Assembly (NCBI RefSeq): GCF_016055185.1
Contig: NZ_JAECVR010000007.1
Coordinates: 62,001-126,000, forward strand
DNA length: 64,000 nt
Reading direction: 5' to 3'
From: Paenactinomyces guangxiensis
GTDB taxonomy: Bacteria > Bacillota > Bacilli > Thermoactinomycetales > Thermoactinomycetaceae
Part shown: piece after piece, positions 44,937 through 53,013 of the stretch
Numbering within the stretch: the first letter of the stretch is position 1
Layout: each line of letters begins with the position of its first letter
Notes under the pieces: generated by a model
What the model saw: only the letters and a program-made list of their open reading frames with translations
Database searches by the model: none
What the model was told of the DNA's origin: nothing
Program-made: the position numbers and the translations under genes

Positions 44937-45916
44937 TCGATGCCCTCCCCCTCTGCTTCCTGCTCCACCGCAATCCGTCTTAAAGCTTCAAATCTCACTT
45001 CTTCTTCCATTCCGTTTAAGTGAGAGATCTCATTAATGATATCTATTACATCAATCCCGTGAAAATCTCCGGCTTCCATCACCTGTTGCACAAAAGAGGC
45101 CAACTTTTCCTGCCTGTAAGCTGCTTTTTCGATGTAAGAACGGTCCAGCACAGTATCACCTTTGGCGGCGCATCTCAAAGGAATCAGCCGAACTTGAATC
45201 TCTTCCTTTAAATCGATAAGTGCAACTTGGGGCATTCGTTTCATTTCTGAAGGGTGGTTATTGATTCGTGCAAGTGCTCCCGGATTGATGATATATCTGC
45301 CGTTTTGCTGCTGGACGGGGAAACCCGTATGATAATGCCCTGTCAGCAAAATATCGACAGTGTCGCTCCACACCTGATTCACCATCGTGTGAACAACCCC
45401 GTCGGGCAGTGCTTTCTCTACCAGCATACCATGAACCATATGAATGCAGTACCGGGCTCCGATTTCATTTTGCACCTGATAATCCAGAGATGCATCCCGT
45501 TTATCCAAATCGTAATGAAAGGGTTGTCCGCTCAGTTGCACAAGGAGGCCGTCTTTTTCAAGAGGTACCTTTTCCCCTTCCCCGATCAGTTGCAAAGTGC
45601 CAAAAGCGTCTAACAACCCTAACATGGTTCGATCAATCGTCGAGGGGTTATGCCCAAAAATATCATGGTTACCTGCAATCGCATAGATCGGAACTCGAAA
45701 CCGGCGAAACAGGCTGGCAAACTCCCGGACAACAGCCGGGGAGAGATTCGGGCGATCAAAGACATCTCCCCCGTGCAGGATAAAATCTGCCTGCTCCCGT
45801 TCAGCAATTTCAATCACTTCTTCCAATTTCCGTCGAATCGTTTCCTGAAAGTTATCTGTCCGGCTTCGTGGTGATGTTCCGCGGATATGAGTATCAGTCA
45901 GATATAGCAAGCGCAT
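44933..45916 (-). CDS. Mre11/SbcD-like DNA repair metallophosphoesterase
   Basis: 327-residue nuclease of the SbcD/Mre11 kind. Metal-site motifs in order are LTDTHIRG (about 6-13), LHGGDVFDRPNLS, AIAGNHDIFG, MVHGML and LLTGHYHTGF. The last 90 residues are an Ile/Glu-rich C-terminal part that probably binds the coil base of the ATPase. It is not the usual SbcD: the cap region is short and the protein is shorter than typical members. The ATG at 45914-45916 overlaps the recX stop by one base (TAATG), and its own stop overlaps the next gene. Expected activity is ATP-dependent processing of double-strand ends together with the split ATPase. Confidence 0.85.
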   Translation of the reverse strand: MRLLYLTDTHIRGTSPRSRTDNFQETIRRKLEEVIEIAEREQADFILHGGDVFDRPNLSPAVVREFASLFRRFRVPIYAIAGNHDIFGHNPSTIDRTMLGLLDAFGTLQLIGEGEKVPLEKDGLLVQLSGQPFHYDLDKRDASLDYQVQNEIGARYCIHMVHGMLVEKALPDGVVHTMVNQVWSDTVDILLTGHYHTGFPVQQQNGRYIINPGALARINNHPSEMKRMPQVALIDLKEEIQVRLIPLRCAAKGDTVLDRSYIEKAAYRQEKLASFVQQVMEAGDFHGIDVIDIINEISHLNGMEEEVRFEALRRIAVEQEAEGEGID

Positions 45917-46572
45917 TAAAAATTCCTCTCTTCCTCCACATGTCGCGATCGAAAAACATCCAAGACCGAGTAAACGATATCGGCCGAAAATCCTTGGCGA
46001 AGCAGGTATTGTCCCAGTTTCCGCTCTACCTTTGGCCAGGGGTCACGGCAAATACGAAGATAGCGCCTTTCGGCAACTTTCATTGCCAGATGGCGCTCCT
46101 CTTCTTCCTCCGTATGGCCCAATGCCTCGTCAATCCATTTGGCGACAATCCTTTTCTTCATGAGTTCCTGTCTTAAGCGTATCGGACCATAGCCTCTTGT
46201 GTTTCGCCTCTCTTCAACCCATGCTTTGGCGTACTTGCGATCATCCAAATAGCCCAGATGCTGCATTTCGATGATCACTTTTTCACCGTGCTCCTCGCTA
46301 AATTCTTTTCCCGCGATATACTGCTTCACTTCCCAAACCGTACGCGGTCTGTAGCTGAGGTAGCGCAGAACGGCCAGCCTTACTCTGTTGTATTCTTCTG
46401 CGGCCAGCAACTCCTGGATCTGCTCCTGGTTAACGGCCATTCCTTTGTAGAGGTGATGTTTTACCAAAACATCTTCATGAACGGAGCAAAGAAATTCTCC
46501 GTTCACATAGATACGATATCTTTTTGAATAGCTTGAAGATTTTTCGATACGGGTGATGAGGTTTGTCTCCAT
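45916..46572 (-). CDS. recX: Recombination regulator RecX
   Basis: Modulator of RecA filaments. The 218-residue protein is built of three-helix RecX repeats: AVLRYLSYRPRTVWEVKQYI, MQHLGYLDDRKYAKAWVEERRNT and VYSVLDVF-type ends, with the family block GYGPIRLRQELMKKRI. The ATG at 46570-46572 is chosen because GAGGTG lies 9 bases upstream; a GTG 12 bases before it overlaps that site. It follows recA by 37 bases without a terminator, so they share a transcript. In B. subtilis recX is not next to recA, whereas in many other bacteria it is. Confidence 0.93.
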   Translation of the reverse strand: METNLITRIEKSSSYSKRYRIYVNGEFLCSVHEDVLVKHHLYKGMAVNQEQIQELLAAEEYNRVRLAVLRYLSYRPRTVWEVKQYIAGKEFSEEHGEKVIIEMQHLGYLDDRKYAKAWVEERRNTRGYGPIRLRQELMKKRIVAKWIDEALGHTEEEEERHLAMKVAERRYLRICRDPWPKVERKLGQYLLRQGFSADIVYSVLDVFRSRHVEEERNF

Positions 46573-46609
46573 GGTGCCTCTCACCTCTTCCGTTCAGACG
46601 GTTCAAGAA

Positions 46610-47710
46610 TTATAGATCCAATGAGGGCTCCTCAACTACTTTTTCTTTGCTCTTTCTCGTTTTCTTCTCGCTCTTTCCGGCAGCAGGGGCTTCTTCCTTT
46701 TGTTCTCCGCCGTCTGCCTGGATGAACGGAAGATTATAGTGGCTGCGAATGCGATTTTCGATTTTGAGGTAGACTTCCGGGTTCTCTTTCAAAAATTGCT
46801 TGGCGTTCTCCCTTCCTTGTCCCAGACGTTCGCCATCGAAGGAGTACCAGGCACCGCTCTTATTCACGATATCCAATTCTGCAGCAATGTCAAGCGCACT
46901 TCCCTCTTTGGAAATTCCTTCACCGAACATGATGTCCACATCGGCCTGTTTGAATGGTGGTGCGACCTTGTTTTTCACTACTTTGATCCGGGTGCGGTTC
47001 CCAATCATGTCACTGCCCTGCTTGATTGTTTCAGCCCGGCGAACCTCCAGGCGAACACTGGAGTAAAACTTGAGTGCACGTCCGCCAGGCGTGGTTTCGG
47101 GATTTCCAAACATAATTCCCACTTTCTCACGAATCTGGTTAATGAAAATCGCGATTGTTTTCGATTTGTTAATGGCACCGGAGAGCTTTCTCAGCGCCTG
47201 GGACATCAAACGTGCTTGCAGACCGACGTGAGAATCGCCCATCTCTCCCTCTATTTCCGCTTTAGGAACCAGCGCCGCAACAGAGTCGATAACGATGATA
47301 TCCACAGCACCGCTGCGAACCAGTGCCTCAGCAATCTCAAGTGCTTGCTCCCCTGTATCCGGTTGGGACAACAGCAGTTCTGAGATATTCACCCCTAAAT
47401 TGCGAGCGTAAATCGGGTCCAGCGCGTGCTCGGCATCAATGAAAGCAGCTTGCCCTCCCAGCTTTTGTGCTTCGGCAATGGCGTGCAGAGCCACTGTCGT
47501 TTTCCCTGAGGATTCGGGACCATATACTTCGATGATCCGTCCGCGCGGGAAGCCGCCGATTCCCAGGGCGATATCTAAAGCGAGCGCACCACTGGAGACA
47601 GTTTCCACTTGCGGTGCAGTTTCTTCCCCCATCTTCATGATGGAACCTTTACCAAATTGCTTTTCTATTTGCCTAAGTGCCATTTCCAACGCCTGACGAC
47701 GATCTGACAT
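46610..47710 (-). CDS. recA: Recombinase RecA
   Basis: Strand-exchange ATPase and co-protease for LexA, 366 residues. Blocks: Walker [10 protein letters not shown] (about 66-74), Walker [18 protein letters not shown], the L1/L2 DNA-binding region [26 protein letters not shown] and [14 protein letters not shown], and an acidic/basic tail. The tail is longer than in B. subtilis and ends [18 protein letters not shown]. The ATG at 47708-47710 has AAAGGAGG 7 bases upstream; the in-frame extension above it has no ribosome binding site. An excellent promoter and a DinR/LexA-type box precede it. Confidence 0.98.
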   Translation of the reverse strand: MSDRRQALEMALRQIEKQFGKGSIMKMGEETAPQVETVSSGALALDIALGIGGFPRGRIIEVYGPESSGKTTVALHAIAEAQKLGGQAAFIDAEHALDPIYARNLGVNISELLLSQPDTGEQALEIAEALVRSGAVDIIVIDSVAALVPKAEIEGEMGDSHVGLQARLMSQALRKLSGAINKSKTIAIFINQIREKVGIMFGNPETTPGGRALKFYSSVRLEVRRAETIKQGSDMIGNRTRIKVVKNKVAPPFKQADVDIMFGEGISKEGSALDIAAELDIVNKSGAWYSFDGERLGQGRENAKQFLKENPEVYLKIENRIRSHYNLPFIQADGGEQKEEAPAAGKSEKKTRKSKEKVVEEPSLDL

Positions 47711-47754
47711 GCACGTTCCTCCTTTTTTTGTCTCCCAATTAGTCAACTATCAAC

Positions 47755-47783
47755 ATCATACATGTTTTTCTCCTGTCTGCCAA
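47755..47783 (-). promoter_or_regulatory. Sigma-A promoter of recA
   Basis: TTGGCA (47778-47783) and TATGAT (47755-47760) on the minus strand with a 17-base spacer, 45 bases ahead of the start codon. Confidence 0.8.
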
Positions 47784-47792
47784 GGTCATTTA

Positions 47793-47806
47793 CGAACATT
47801 TATTCG
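47793..47806. promoter_or_regulatory. DinR/LexA-type SOS box upstream of recA
   Basis: CGAACATTTATTCG matches the Gram-positive SOS box CGAACATATGTTCG at 12 of 14 positions. It ends 9 bases upstream of the -35 element. Confidence 0.7.
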
Positions 47807-47877
47807 GTTTTTTCATCAGCTGTGTTAGTCATCATCCAATTGTGGTACATTACAAGAAGAGAGGAAGGTGGTAAGCA

Positions 47878-48192
47878 GTGGAGAAAGAAAAAATGAAAGA
47901 AGAGATCATGGAACAATTAGAAGAAGTCAATGACCCTGAGTTAGGGATCGATATTGTCAACCTGGGGCTCGTCTATGATGTCGATATTGATGACGAAGGC
48001 AATGTAACAATCACGATGACCTTGACAGCGATGGGTTGTCCCCTTGCCGGCATGATCAATGGCCTGGTTACCGATGCAGTAAGAAAAGTAGACGGTGTCA
48101 AAGAGGTAGAAGTGAATATCGTCTGGGATCCACCCTGGGATAAAAGCCGGATGTCCCGCTACGCGAAAATTGCTCTCGGGATCAGTGATTAA
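47878..48192 (+). CDS. DUF59/MIP18-type Fe-S assembly factor (PaaD/SufT-like)
   Basis: 104-residue protein of the MIP18 family, small factors that help insert Fe-S clusters or act as SufT-like maturation proteins. Family features are DPELGIDIVNLGLVYDV near residues 19-35, TLTAMGCPLAG with the single conserved cysteine (about 57-62), and the closing VNIVWDPPWDKSRMS block. The GTG at 47878 has AAGGTGG 6 bases upstream. It is the only plus-strand gene among about 40 kb of mostly minus-strand genes and is divergent from recA. The miaB and ricA products in this window are Fe-S proteins and possible clients; that link is inference. Confidence 0.88.
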   Translation: MEKEKMKEEIMEQLEEVNDPELGIDIVNLGLVYDVDIDDEGNVTITMTLTAMGCPLAGMINGLVTDAVRKVDGVKEVEVNIVWDPPWDKSRMSRYAKIALGISD

Positions 48193-48244
48193 ACGTAGTA
48201 AACATTGATAAAGCTGAATCCGCTCCGTCTTTTAAAACTCTTAA

Positions 48245-48287
48245 AAAGCCAGTCTCCAAATAAATGTTTGGAAAGCTGGCTTTTTTG
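48245..48287 (+). terminator. Bidirectional terminator between the MIP18-type gene and the helicase gene
   Basis: Stem AAAGCCAG (48245-48252) / CTGGCTTT (48276-48283), extended inward by CCAAA/TTTGG, followed by T residues; A residues precede it for use on the minus strand. Confidence 0.8.
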
Positions 48288-48289
48288 TC

Positions 48290-49873
48290 TTACGTACGGT
48301 TTCGCGGGCGAGCCGGTTCCATGTTGACACGGGCACCATTGATTTTGGATTGGCGCAATGCCTCATAGACGAAAGGTGCCACATCCTCCGGCACTTCGAC
48401 GAAGGAAAAGCGGTCGTAGATATTGATTCTCCCAACCTGGCGCAAGGCGATACCGGCGTTTTCCGAAATGGCTTTAGCCAGTTCCTGGGGACGGAGGTTG
48501 GCATTTCGACCCACATTGATGAAGAAACGCACCATCCCGGGGGAAGCTCCCGTTTCGCCAAAGTTATAAGTTGCATCAGTATTTTTGGAAAAACGCTCGG
48601 AGAAAGCGAGATGCAAGGCGGCGGCAGCCACTTTTTCCGGAGAGAATTTTTGATTCAACTGTTCAATCATTTCCTCAAACAAGGAAAAGTCAGCATTAGA
48701 TTGAATCGTTTCCTCAATCTGTACCATCCAGGTTTGTTGCTGTTTCGCCGCAACCTCTTCCAGAGAAGGAAGTTCGCGGGCCTTGAGGCGGGCTCCTGTC
48801 TCTTGTTCAATCGTACGCAGTTGCTTCATTTCCCGCGGGGTAACAAGTGTAAGTGCAATCCCTTTACGTCCGGCACGGCCGGTTCTTCCGATCCGATGCA
48901 CGTAGCTCTCTACATCCTGAGGAATGTCGTAGTTAATGACATGGGAAACACTGCCAACATCAATCCCTCGTGCCGCAACATCTGTAGCGACTAGCAGGTC
49001 AATATCCCCGTTGCGAAAAGCGTTCATGACACGATCCCTCTGTTGCTGTGCGAGATCTCCGTGTAACCCGCCCGCTAGATAGCCTCTGGCTTGCAATGCC
49101 TCTGTCAGGTCGTCAACACCCTTTTTGGTGCGGCAAAAAACAATAGATAAGTCCACTTCTTCGCTATCGAGGATCCGGCTAAGCGCCTCCACTTTAAAAT
49201 TCTCCAGTACACGATAGTAGTATTGCTTGATAACCGGAACAGTCACTTCACCGCGGCTGACGGTAATATACCGGGGCTTGCGCATATATTTTTGTGCCAG
49301 CTGGCGAATAGCAGGGGGCATGGTAGCTGAGAATAAGAGTAATTGCCGCTGGCTTGGCAAAAACTTCAACACCGCTTCAATATCATCGATAAAGCCCATA
49401 TCCAGCATTTCATCTGCTTCATCGAGAACGATCATTTCTACATCATTAACTTTTAAAGTGCCCCTGCGCAAGTGATCCAACAGGCGACCCGGCGTCCCGA
49501 TTACCACATGGATTCCTTGTTGTAAGGCTTTAATTTGCCGTCCGATCGCCTGTCCGCCGTATATCGGTAACGTTTTTACTCTTTTTGGACGGCCAATGCG
49601 CCGCAGTTCCTCCGAAACTTGAATGGCCAGCTCTCGTGTAGGAGCAAGAATAATACTTTGTACCCCATTATTCCCCTGATCAATTCTCTCTAACACAGGT
49701 ATTCCGAAAGCTGCCGTCTTCCCGGTACCGGTCTGTGCCTGACCGATTACATCTTCCCCGCGTAATACAGCGGGAATGCATTCCGACTGAATCGGAGAAG
49801 GTTCTTCAAACCCTAAATCTTGAACCCCTTTTAAGATTTCAGGGCTTAATTGAAACTGATCAAAACGACTCAT
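48290..49873 (-). CDS. DEAD-box RNA helicase with DbpA-type RNA-binding domain
   Basis: ATP-dependent RNA helicase, 527 residues. Motifs in order: Q-motif LGFEEPSPIQ, I GQAQTGTGKT, Ia PTRELA, Ib TPGR, II VLDEADEML, III FSATMP, IV IVFCRTKKG, V ATDVAARGIDV and VI HRIGRTGRAGR. A linker leads to a C-terminal DbpA-like RNA-binding domain (about 448-520). The ATG at 49871-49873 overlaps the cinA stop (ATGA), indicating co-translation with cinA. The DbpA-type domain suggests action on rRNA during 50S assembly or cold adaptation, as in CshA/DbpA relatives; the exact paralogue cannot be fixed. It is not at this place in B. subtilis as I recall it. Confidence 0.93.
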   Translation of the reverse strand: MSRFDQFQLSPEILKGVQDLGFEEPSPIQSECIPAVLRGEDVIGQAQTGTGKTAAFGIPVLERIDQGNNGVQSIILAPTRELAIQVSEELRRIGRPKRVKTLPIYGGQAIGRQIKALQQGIHVVIGTPGRLLDHLRRGTLKVNDVEMIVLDEADEMLDMGFIDDIEAVLKFLPSQRQLLLFSATMPPAIRQLAQKYMRKPRYITVSRGEVTVPVIKQYYYRVLENFKVEALSRILDSEEVDLSIVFCRTKKGVDDLTEALQARGYLAGGLHGDLAQQQRDRVMNAFRNGDIDLLVATDVAARGIDVGSVSHVINYDIPQDVESYVHRIGRTGRAGRKGIALTLVTPREMKQLRTIEQETGARLKARELPSLEEVAAKQQQTWMVQIEETIQSNADFSLFEEMIEQLNQKFSPEKVAAAALHLAFSERFSKNTDATYNFGETGASPGMVRFFINVGRNANLRPQELAKAISENAGIALRQVGRINIYDRFSFVEVPEDVAPFVYEALRQSKINGARVNMEPARPRNRT

Positions 49874-51123
49874 GTTGTGGTTTCACCTTTCTTTAATCGT
49901 TGCTGTAGGATAAATAACGCATGCTTTGCTGCTAACAGCTGGATCCGTTGTCGTGACCCCTTCAGCAGGTATTGGTAAACCCGGGTAGGCTGATGCACTT
50001 CTGCAAGACCCACAAATACTTGACCAACCGGCTTTCCTTCTGCCGGATCCGGACCAGCTACTCCGGTGATGCTGAGTGCAAAATCGGATTGAAACTGTTG
50101 CCTGGTTTGCTGAGCCATCGCTTCAGCAGCGGCAGAACTGATCGCGCCCTCTTCGATCAGAACTTGTTTGGGAACATGAACGATCTCATTTTTGACCTCA
50201 TCAGTATAAGAAACAAACCCACCTTTTAGCGTGTGACTGCTTCCCGGAACTGTGGATAACAAATGGGCTGCCAGTCCCCCTGTACAACTTTCAGCGAGAG
50301 CAATCGAACGTTTTTGCTGGCGGAGCAAGGAAACGACAACTTCCTCCAAAGAAGAGTCTTCTTCACTGAAGCAGTATTCCCCGACACGGTCTAAAATTTG
50401 TGCCCTTACAGGGGCAATCAGATCATGCGCGGCTTGGTCATCACGCGCTTTTGCAGTTAAGCGCAAAGTAACTCCCGCTTCCTTCGCATAAGTGGCAATG
50501 ACCGGATTGGTCTGCTGCTCAATAATGTCACTCAACCGCTTCTCCAACAGAGATTCACCTATTCCAAAAAAGGAAAGCGGATGGGAAACAATGACTTGTT
50601 TTTCCGGCAGAAGGCCGATTAAAAAAGGACGCACATGATGTTCAAACATCGGAACGAGCTCTTTCGGCGGCCCGGGCATTAATACATATGTAATACCAGC
50701 GCTGGTTATAGCCAAACCGGGTGCGGTCCCGTTTTCATTTGGGAATACTGTGCCACCAGGAAAAACATATGTTTGCTTATAATTATTTTCTGGAATTGGC
50801 AAAGAACGCCCTGCAAATATTTTTTGCAAGTGAGCAAGAGAAGCTGAATCTTGAATGAGATTCACTTTCAAAAACCGGGCTAATGTCTCTTTCGTCAAAT
50901 CGTCCATCGTCGGCCCTAATCCGCCACACAGCAAGACCAGATCGGAACGGGAACTGGCAATCCGAATCACTTCCAGCAGCCTCCGGGCATCATCTCCGAC
51001 CGAAGTATGGAAGTAAACATCAATTCCCAGAGAGGAGCACTCCTGTGACAAATAAGCGGAATGACGATCCAATGTCTGTCCGAGCAACAATTCGGTTCCT
51101 ACTGTAATAATCTCCGCACGCAT
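49870..51123 (-). CDS. cinA: CinA, nicotinamide-nucleotide amidase / competence-damage protein
   Basis: 417 residues with two domains: an N-terminal MoaB-like (COG1058) part starting AEIITVGTELLLGQ and LLCGGLGPTMDDLTKE, linked to ADP-ribose pyrophosphatase-type activity, and a C-terminal CinA amidase part (about 260-412) with IALAESCTGGLAAHLL and SITGVAGPDPAEGKPVG. The ATG at 51121-51123 lies 31 bases after pgsA, as in B. subtilis pgsA-cinA-recA. Competence roles are known in some streptococci; NMN deamidation is the best-supported enzyme activity of the C-terminal domain. The downstream helicase gene overlaps it. Confidence 0.95.
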   Translation of the reverse strand: MRAEIITVGTELLLGQTLDRHSAYLSQECSSLGIDVYFHTSVGDDARRLLEVIRIASSRSDLVLLCGGLGPTMDDLTKETLARFLKVNLIQDSASLAHLQKIFAGRSLPIPENNYKQTYVFPGGTVFPNENGTAPGLAITSAGITYVLMPGPPKELVPMFEHHVRPFLIGLLPEKQVIVSHPLSFFGIGESLLEKRLSDIIEQQTNPVIATYAKEAGVTLRLTAKARDDQAAHDLIAPVRAQILDRVGEYCFSEEDSSLEEVVVSLLRQQKRSIALAESCTGGLAAHLLSTVPGSSHTLKGGFVSYTDEVKNEIVHVPKQVLIEEGAISSAAAEAMAQQTRQQFQSDFALSITGVAGPDPAEGKPVGQVFVGLAEVHQPTRVYQYLLKGSRQRIQLLAAKHALFILQQRLKKGETTT

Positions 51124-51153
51124 AAACTCCTTCTCTCCTCACACTGTCTAAAC

Positions 51154-51735
51154 TTACGGCTTTGTGAGCATAACGATCTTTCTATTTTTATAGAAGTAAT
51201 CCAGCCCGGAAATAATCGTAATCAGGACGGCCAGCCATGTCACAATGTACGAAAAGGGAAAAGCGAACGTTGAGAAAGGGGCATTTTTCAACATCAAGGC
51301 AACAATCGCCACGATTTGTACAATCGTTTTCAATTTCCCCAACGCACTGGCCGCTATCACATATCCTTCAGCGGCTGCGATCAACCGAAGACCTGTCACG
51401 GCAAATTCGCGGCTGATGATGACAATGGCGACCCAGGCTTCCAACCGTTGCATTTCCACCAGAGAGATCAAAGCTGCCGTAATCAGCAATTTATCTGCCA
51501 GAGGATCGAGAAACTTCCCCAGGTTGGTAACCATTTTATTCTTGCGTGCGATGTAACCATCCAATCCATCAGTTACCGCTGCCAGTATGAAGAATAGCGT
51601 TGCGATTAACTCGCTGACGGTCAAATTGACTGACCCAATTTGAATATGTCCGATATCAAAACGGACCAGTAAAAAAATCATCACTACTGGTACAAGGAAA
51701 ATGCGGGCCAGCGTAATTTTGTTGGCCAAGTTCAC
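51154..51735 (-). CDS. pgsA: CDP-diacylglycerol-glycerol-3-phosphate 3-phosphatidyltransferase
   Basis: Membrane enzyme making phosphatidylglycerol phosphate. The CDP-alcohol phosphotransferase signature is DGLDGYIARKNKMVTNLGKFLDPLADK (aspartates spaced as required; quoted over its core), within four to five membrane helices. The GTG at 51733-51735 has GGGAGG 9 bases upstream and gives exactly 193 residues, the length of B. subtilis PgsA. The frame extends further upstream but that extension overlaps a different small ORF in another frame. The preceding ORF stops one base before this GTG (TAAGGTG), so the two are likely coupled. Confidence 0.96.
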   Translation of the reverse strand: MNLANKITLARIFLVPVVMIFLLVRFDIGHIQIGSVNLTVSELIATLFFILAAVTDGLDGYIARKNKMVTNLGKFLDPLADKLLITAALISLVEMQRLEAWVAIVIISREFAVTGLRLIAAAEGYVIAASALGKLKTIVQIVAIVALMLKNAPFSTFAFPFSYIVTWLAVLITIISGLDYFYKNRKIVMLTKP

Positions 51736-51736
51736 C

Positions 51737-51910
51737 TTAACCAACCTCCCTGGCGATAATCTGTCTATAAAGATTGATTCCCCCGTTTTCATCATCGTGT
51801 AAAGATCCTGTTTGGTTTTTACTTTCCCTGAATAACCATGTTTGTTGCTGCCACTCACTGGACCGGTTCTTGCAATTGATGTTAGATGTCATTAATTGTT
51901 CTTTTGCCAC
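51737..51910 (-). CDS. Small 57-residue ORF preceding pgsA
   Basis: GTG at 51908-51910 with a strong GGAGG 7 bases upstream opens a frame that ends at TAA 51737-51739, immediately before the pgsA GTG. The peptide is hydrophilic, with a NCKNRSSEWQQQTWLF middle and a NGGINLYRQIIAREVG end, no membrane segment, and no family I recognise. A TTGACA-18-TATACT promoter lies 46 bases upstream. Strong initiation signals, a fitting promoter and tight coupling to pgsA all speak for translation; the lack of a recognisable relative is the reason for caution. It could be a leader peptide controlling pgsA or a real small protein. Confidence 0.55.
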   Translation of the reverse strand: MAKEQLMTSNINCKNRSSEWQQQTWLFRESKNQTGSLHDDENGGINLYRQIIAREVG

Positions 51911-51955
51911 TTTTCTTCCTCCAGGTACACAACCCCTAGTTACAATCCTTTCGTA

Positions 51956-51985
51956 AGTATAAACCAAGCGGAACAGGCGTGTCAA
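51956..51985 (-). promoter_or_regulatory. Sigma-A promoter of the small ORF-pgsA-cinA-helicase operon
   Basis: TTGACA (51980-51985) and TATACT (51956-51961) on the minus strand, spacer 18. The -35 element lies inside one arm of the terminator inverted repeat at 51971-52043. Confidence 0.75.
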
Positions 51986-52043
51986 AAAGAGCAGAGAGGC
52001 ATTTTCGATTCAAGCCTCTCTGCTCTTTTTGACACGCCTGTTC
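51971..52043 (-). terminator. Terminator of the pgsA-proximal RodZ-like gene in a 30-bp perfect inverted repeat
   Basis: Arms 51971-52000 and 52014-52043 are perfect reverse complements of 30 bases with a 13-base loop. The inner 10 pairs (GCAGAGAGGC) followed by TCTTTTT make a terminator; the outer bases TTGACACGCCTGTTC hold the next promoter's -35 and the stop codon of the RodZ-like gene (52042-52044). Confidence 0.85.
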
Positions 52044-52896
52044 AATTAATTAACTTTAATTGATATAAATGAACTTCTTTTTGCCCTGTTGTGTCAATAA
52101 TCACTCCATTTACAGAGATTGTGACATAATTAGGGTTGTCGACACGGAGAGAAATCCACTTTTCATGGGTAAAAGTTTCAGTTTTATTGGGAACCAGCTT
52201 TTTTTCCGCCAATATTTTTCCGCTCGGGCCATCGCCGCGAACACGAATTTCTGTCGACTTCTTAGCCGTTATTTTTAATTCTACCTGGTCGGCGTTTTTA
52301 ACCTCATACACATCCCCATACTTATTTGTTTCTGAAGATTTGGTAAGGTTAACAACAGGCTTGGTCTGATCAACCGGAGCAACAGTCGTCACCACTGTCT
52401 CTTCCGTATTTTTTTGGGGAGTGACCGGCTGCGCAACCGGTTGATCCTCTTTCCCCATAAATACCCAGATCAAAACGGAAATAAGCAGCATCACTGCAAA
52501 AACTGCTCCACCAATGATCCACTTACTTTTCAGGAACGACTTCCAGTTGCCCCGGGGTGCCACATCGTGAACCTGGGAGGACCGGGATTGCTGTTGCCGC
52601 ATTCTCTCTGTTCTGCTTAAAGAAACTGGTGCCGGCACAGATTCCATCTGGTTATCTCCGGACGGTTGTACATTTTTGTAAGCGCGCAAAATAGGAAGCG
52701 GATCTACTCCTAAAAATCTGGCATAAGTGCGAATAAACCCACGAGCATACAAAGGGTCCGGCAGAGCAGAAAAGTCGCCGTTTTCAATTGCTTCTACATA
52801 ATGGGGCGGGATGTTTGCCTGTTCGGAAACTTCTTCAATGCTCAAACTCTTGTTCTGGCGGACTTCTCTTAAACGATCAATATCAGGATTGGACAT
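52042..52896 (-). CDS. RodZ-like HTH membrane protein, copy 4 (pgsA-proximal)
   Basis: 284-residue protein with the RodZ plan: N-terminal helix-turn-helix (about 5-70: REVRQNKSLSIEEVSEQANIPPHYVEAIENGDF), a basic linker, one transmembrane helix WIIGGAVFAVMLLISVLIWVF (about 138-158) and a C-terminal beta-rich DUF4115-like domain ending near INSVN-type strands (VTISVNGVIID). RodZ links MreB to the membrane for rod shape. The ATG at 52894-52896 has AGGAGG 12 bases upstream. It lies where B. subtilis ymfM/rodZ lies relative to pgsA, so it may be the true orthologue. It is the most diverged of the four in the HTH (PPHYVEAIENGDF against KYLIALENGQF-type). Confidence 0.85.
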   Translation of the reverse strand: MSNPDIDRLREVRQNKSLSIEEVSEQANIPPHYVEAIENGDFSALPDPLYARGFIRTYARFLGVDPLPILRAYKNVQPSGDNQMESVPAPVSLSRTERMRQQQSRSSQVHDVAPRGNWKSFLKSKWIIGGAVFAVMLLISVLIWVFMGKEDQPVAQPVTPQKNTEETVVTTVAPVDQTKPVVNLTKSSETNKYGDVYEVKNADQVELKITAKKSTEIRVRGDGPSGKILAEKKLVPNKTETFTHEKWISLRVDNPNYVTISVNGVIIDTTGQKEVHLYQLKLIN

Positions 52897-52947
52897 GCCA
52901 ACAAAGTACCTCCTGTTGAATGTTAATGCCAAACGTCCAACTTCTTC

Positions 52948-52977
52948 AGTATAGCTCACAGGCAAAAGTGAAGTCAA
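52948..52977 (-). promoter_or_regulatory. Sigma-A promoter of RodZ-like copy 4
   Basis: TTGACT (52972-52977) and TATACT (52948-52953), spacer 18. The TTGAC is the end of the U-tract of the terminator just upstream. Confidence 0.75.
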
Positions 52978-53007
52978 AAAAACAAGCCCATGGAGTGAGA
53001 AGGGCTT
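52976..53007 (-). terminator. Terminator of RodZ-like copy 3
   Basis: Stem CAAGCCC (52982-52988) / GGGCTTG (53001-53007) with an 12-base loop, followed on the minus strand by seven T residues that run into the next promoter. Confidence 0.8.
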
Positions 53008-53013
53008 GCTTTT

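Noticed and set aside
46700..47383. 227-codon plus-strand frame opposite recA
   Set aside because: Shadow of recA; the peptide has no family features.
51971..52043. Terminal inverted repeats of an insertion sequence or MITE
   Set aside because: The arms enclose only 13 bases, there are no flanking target duplications, and the inner part is a normal terminator.
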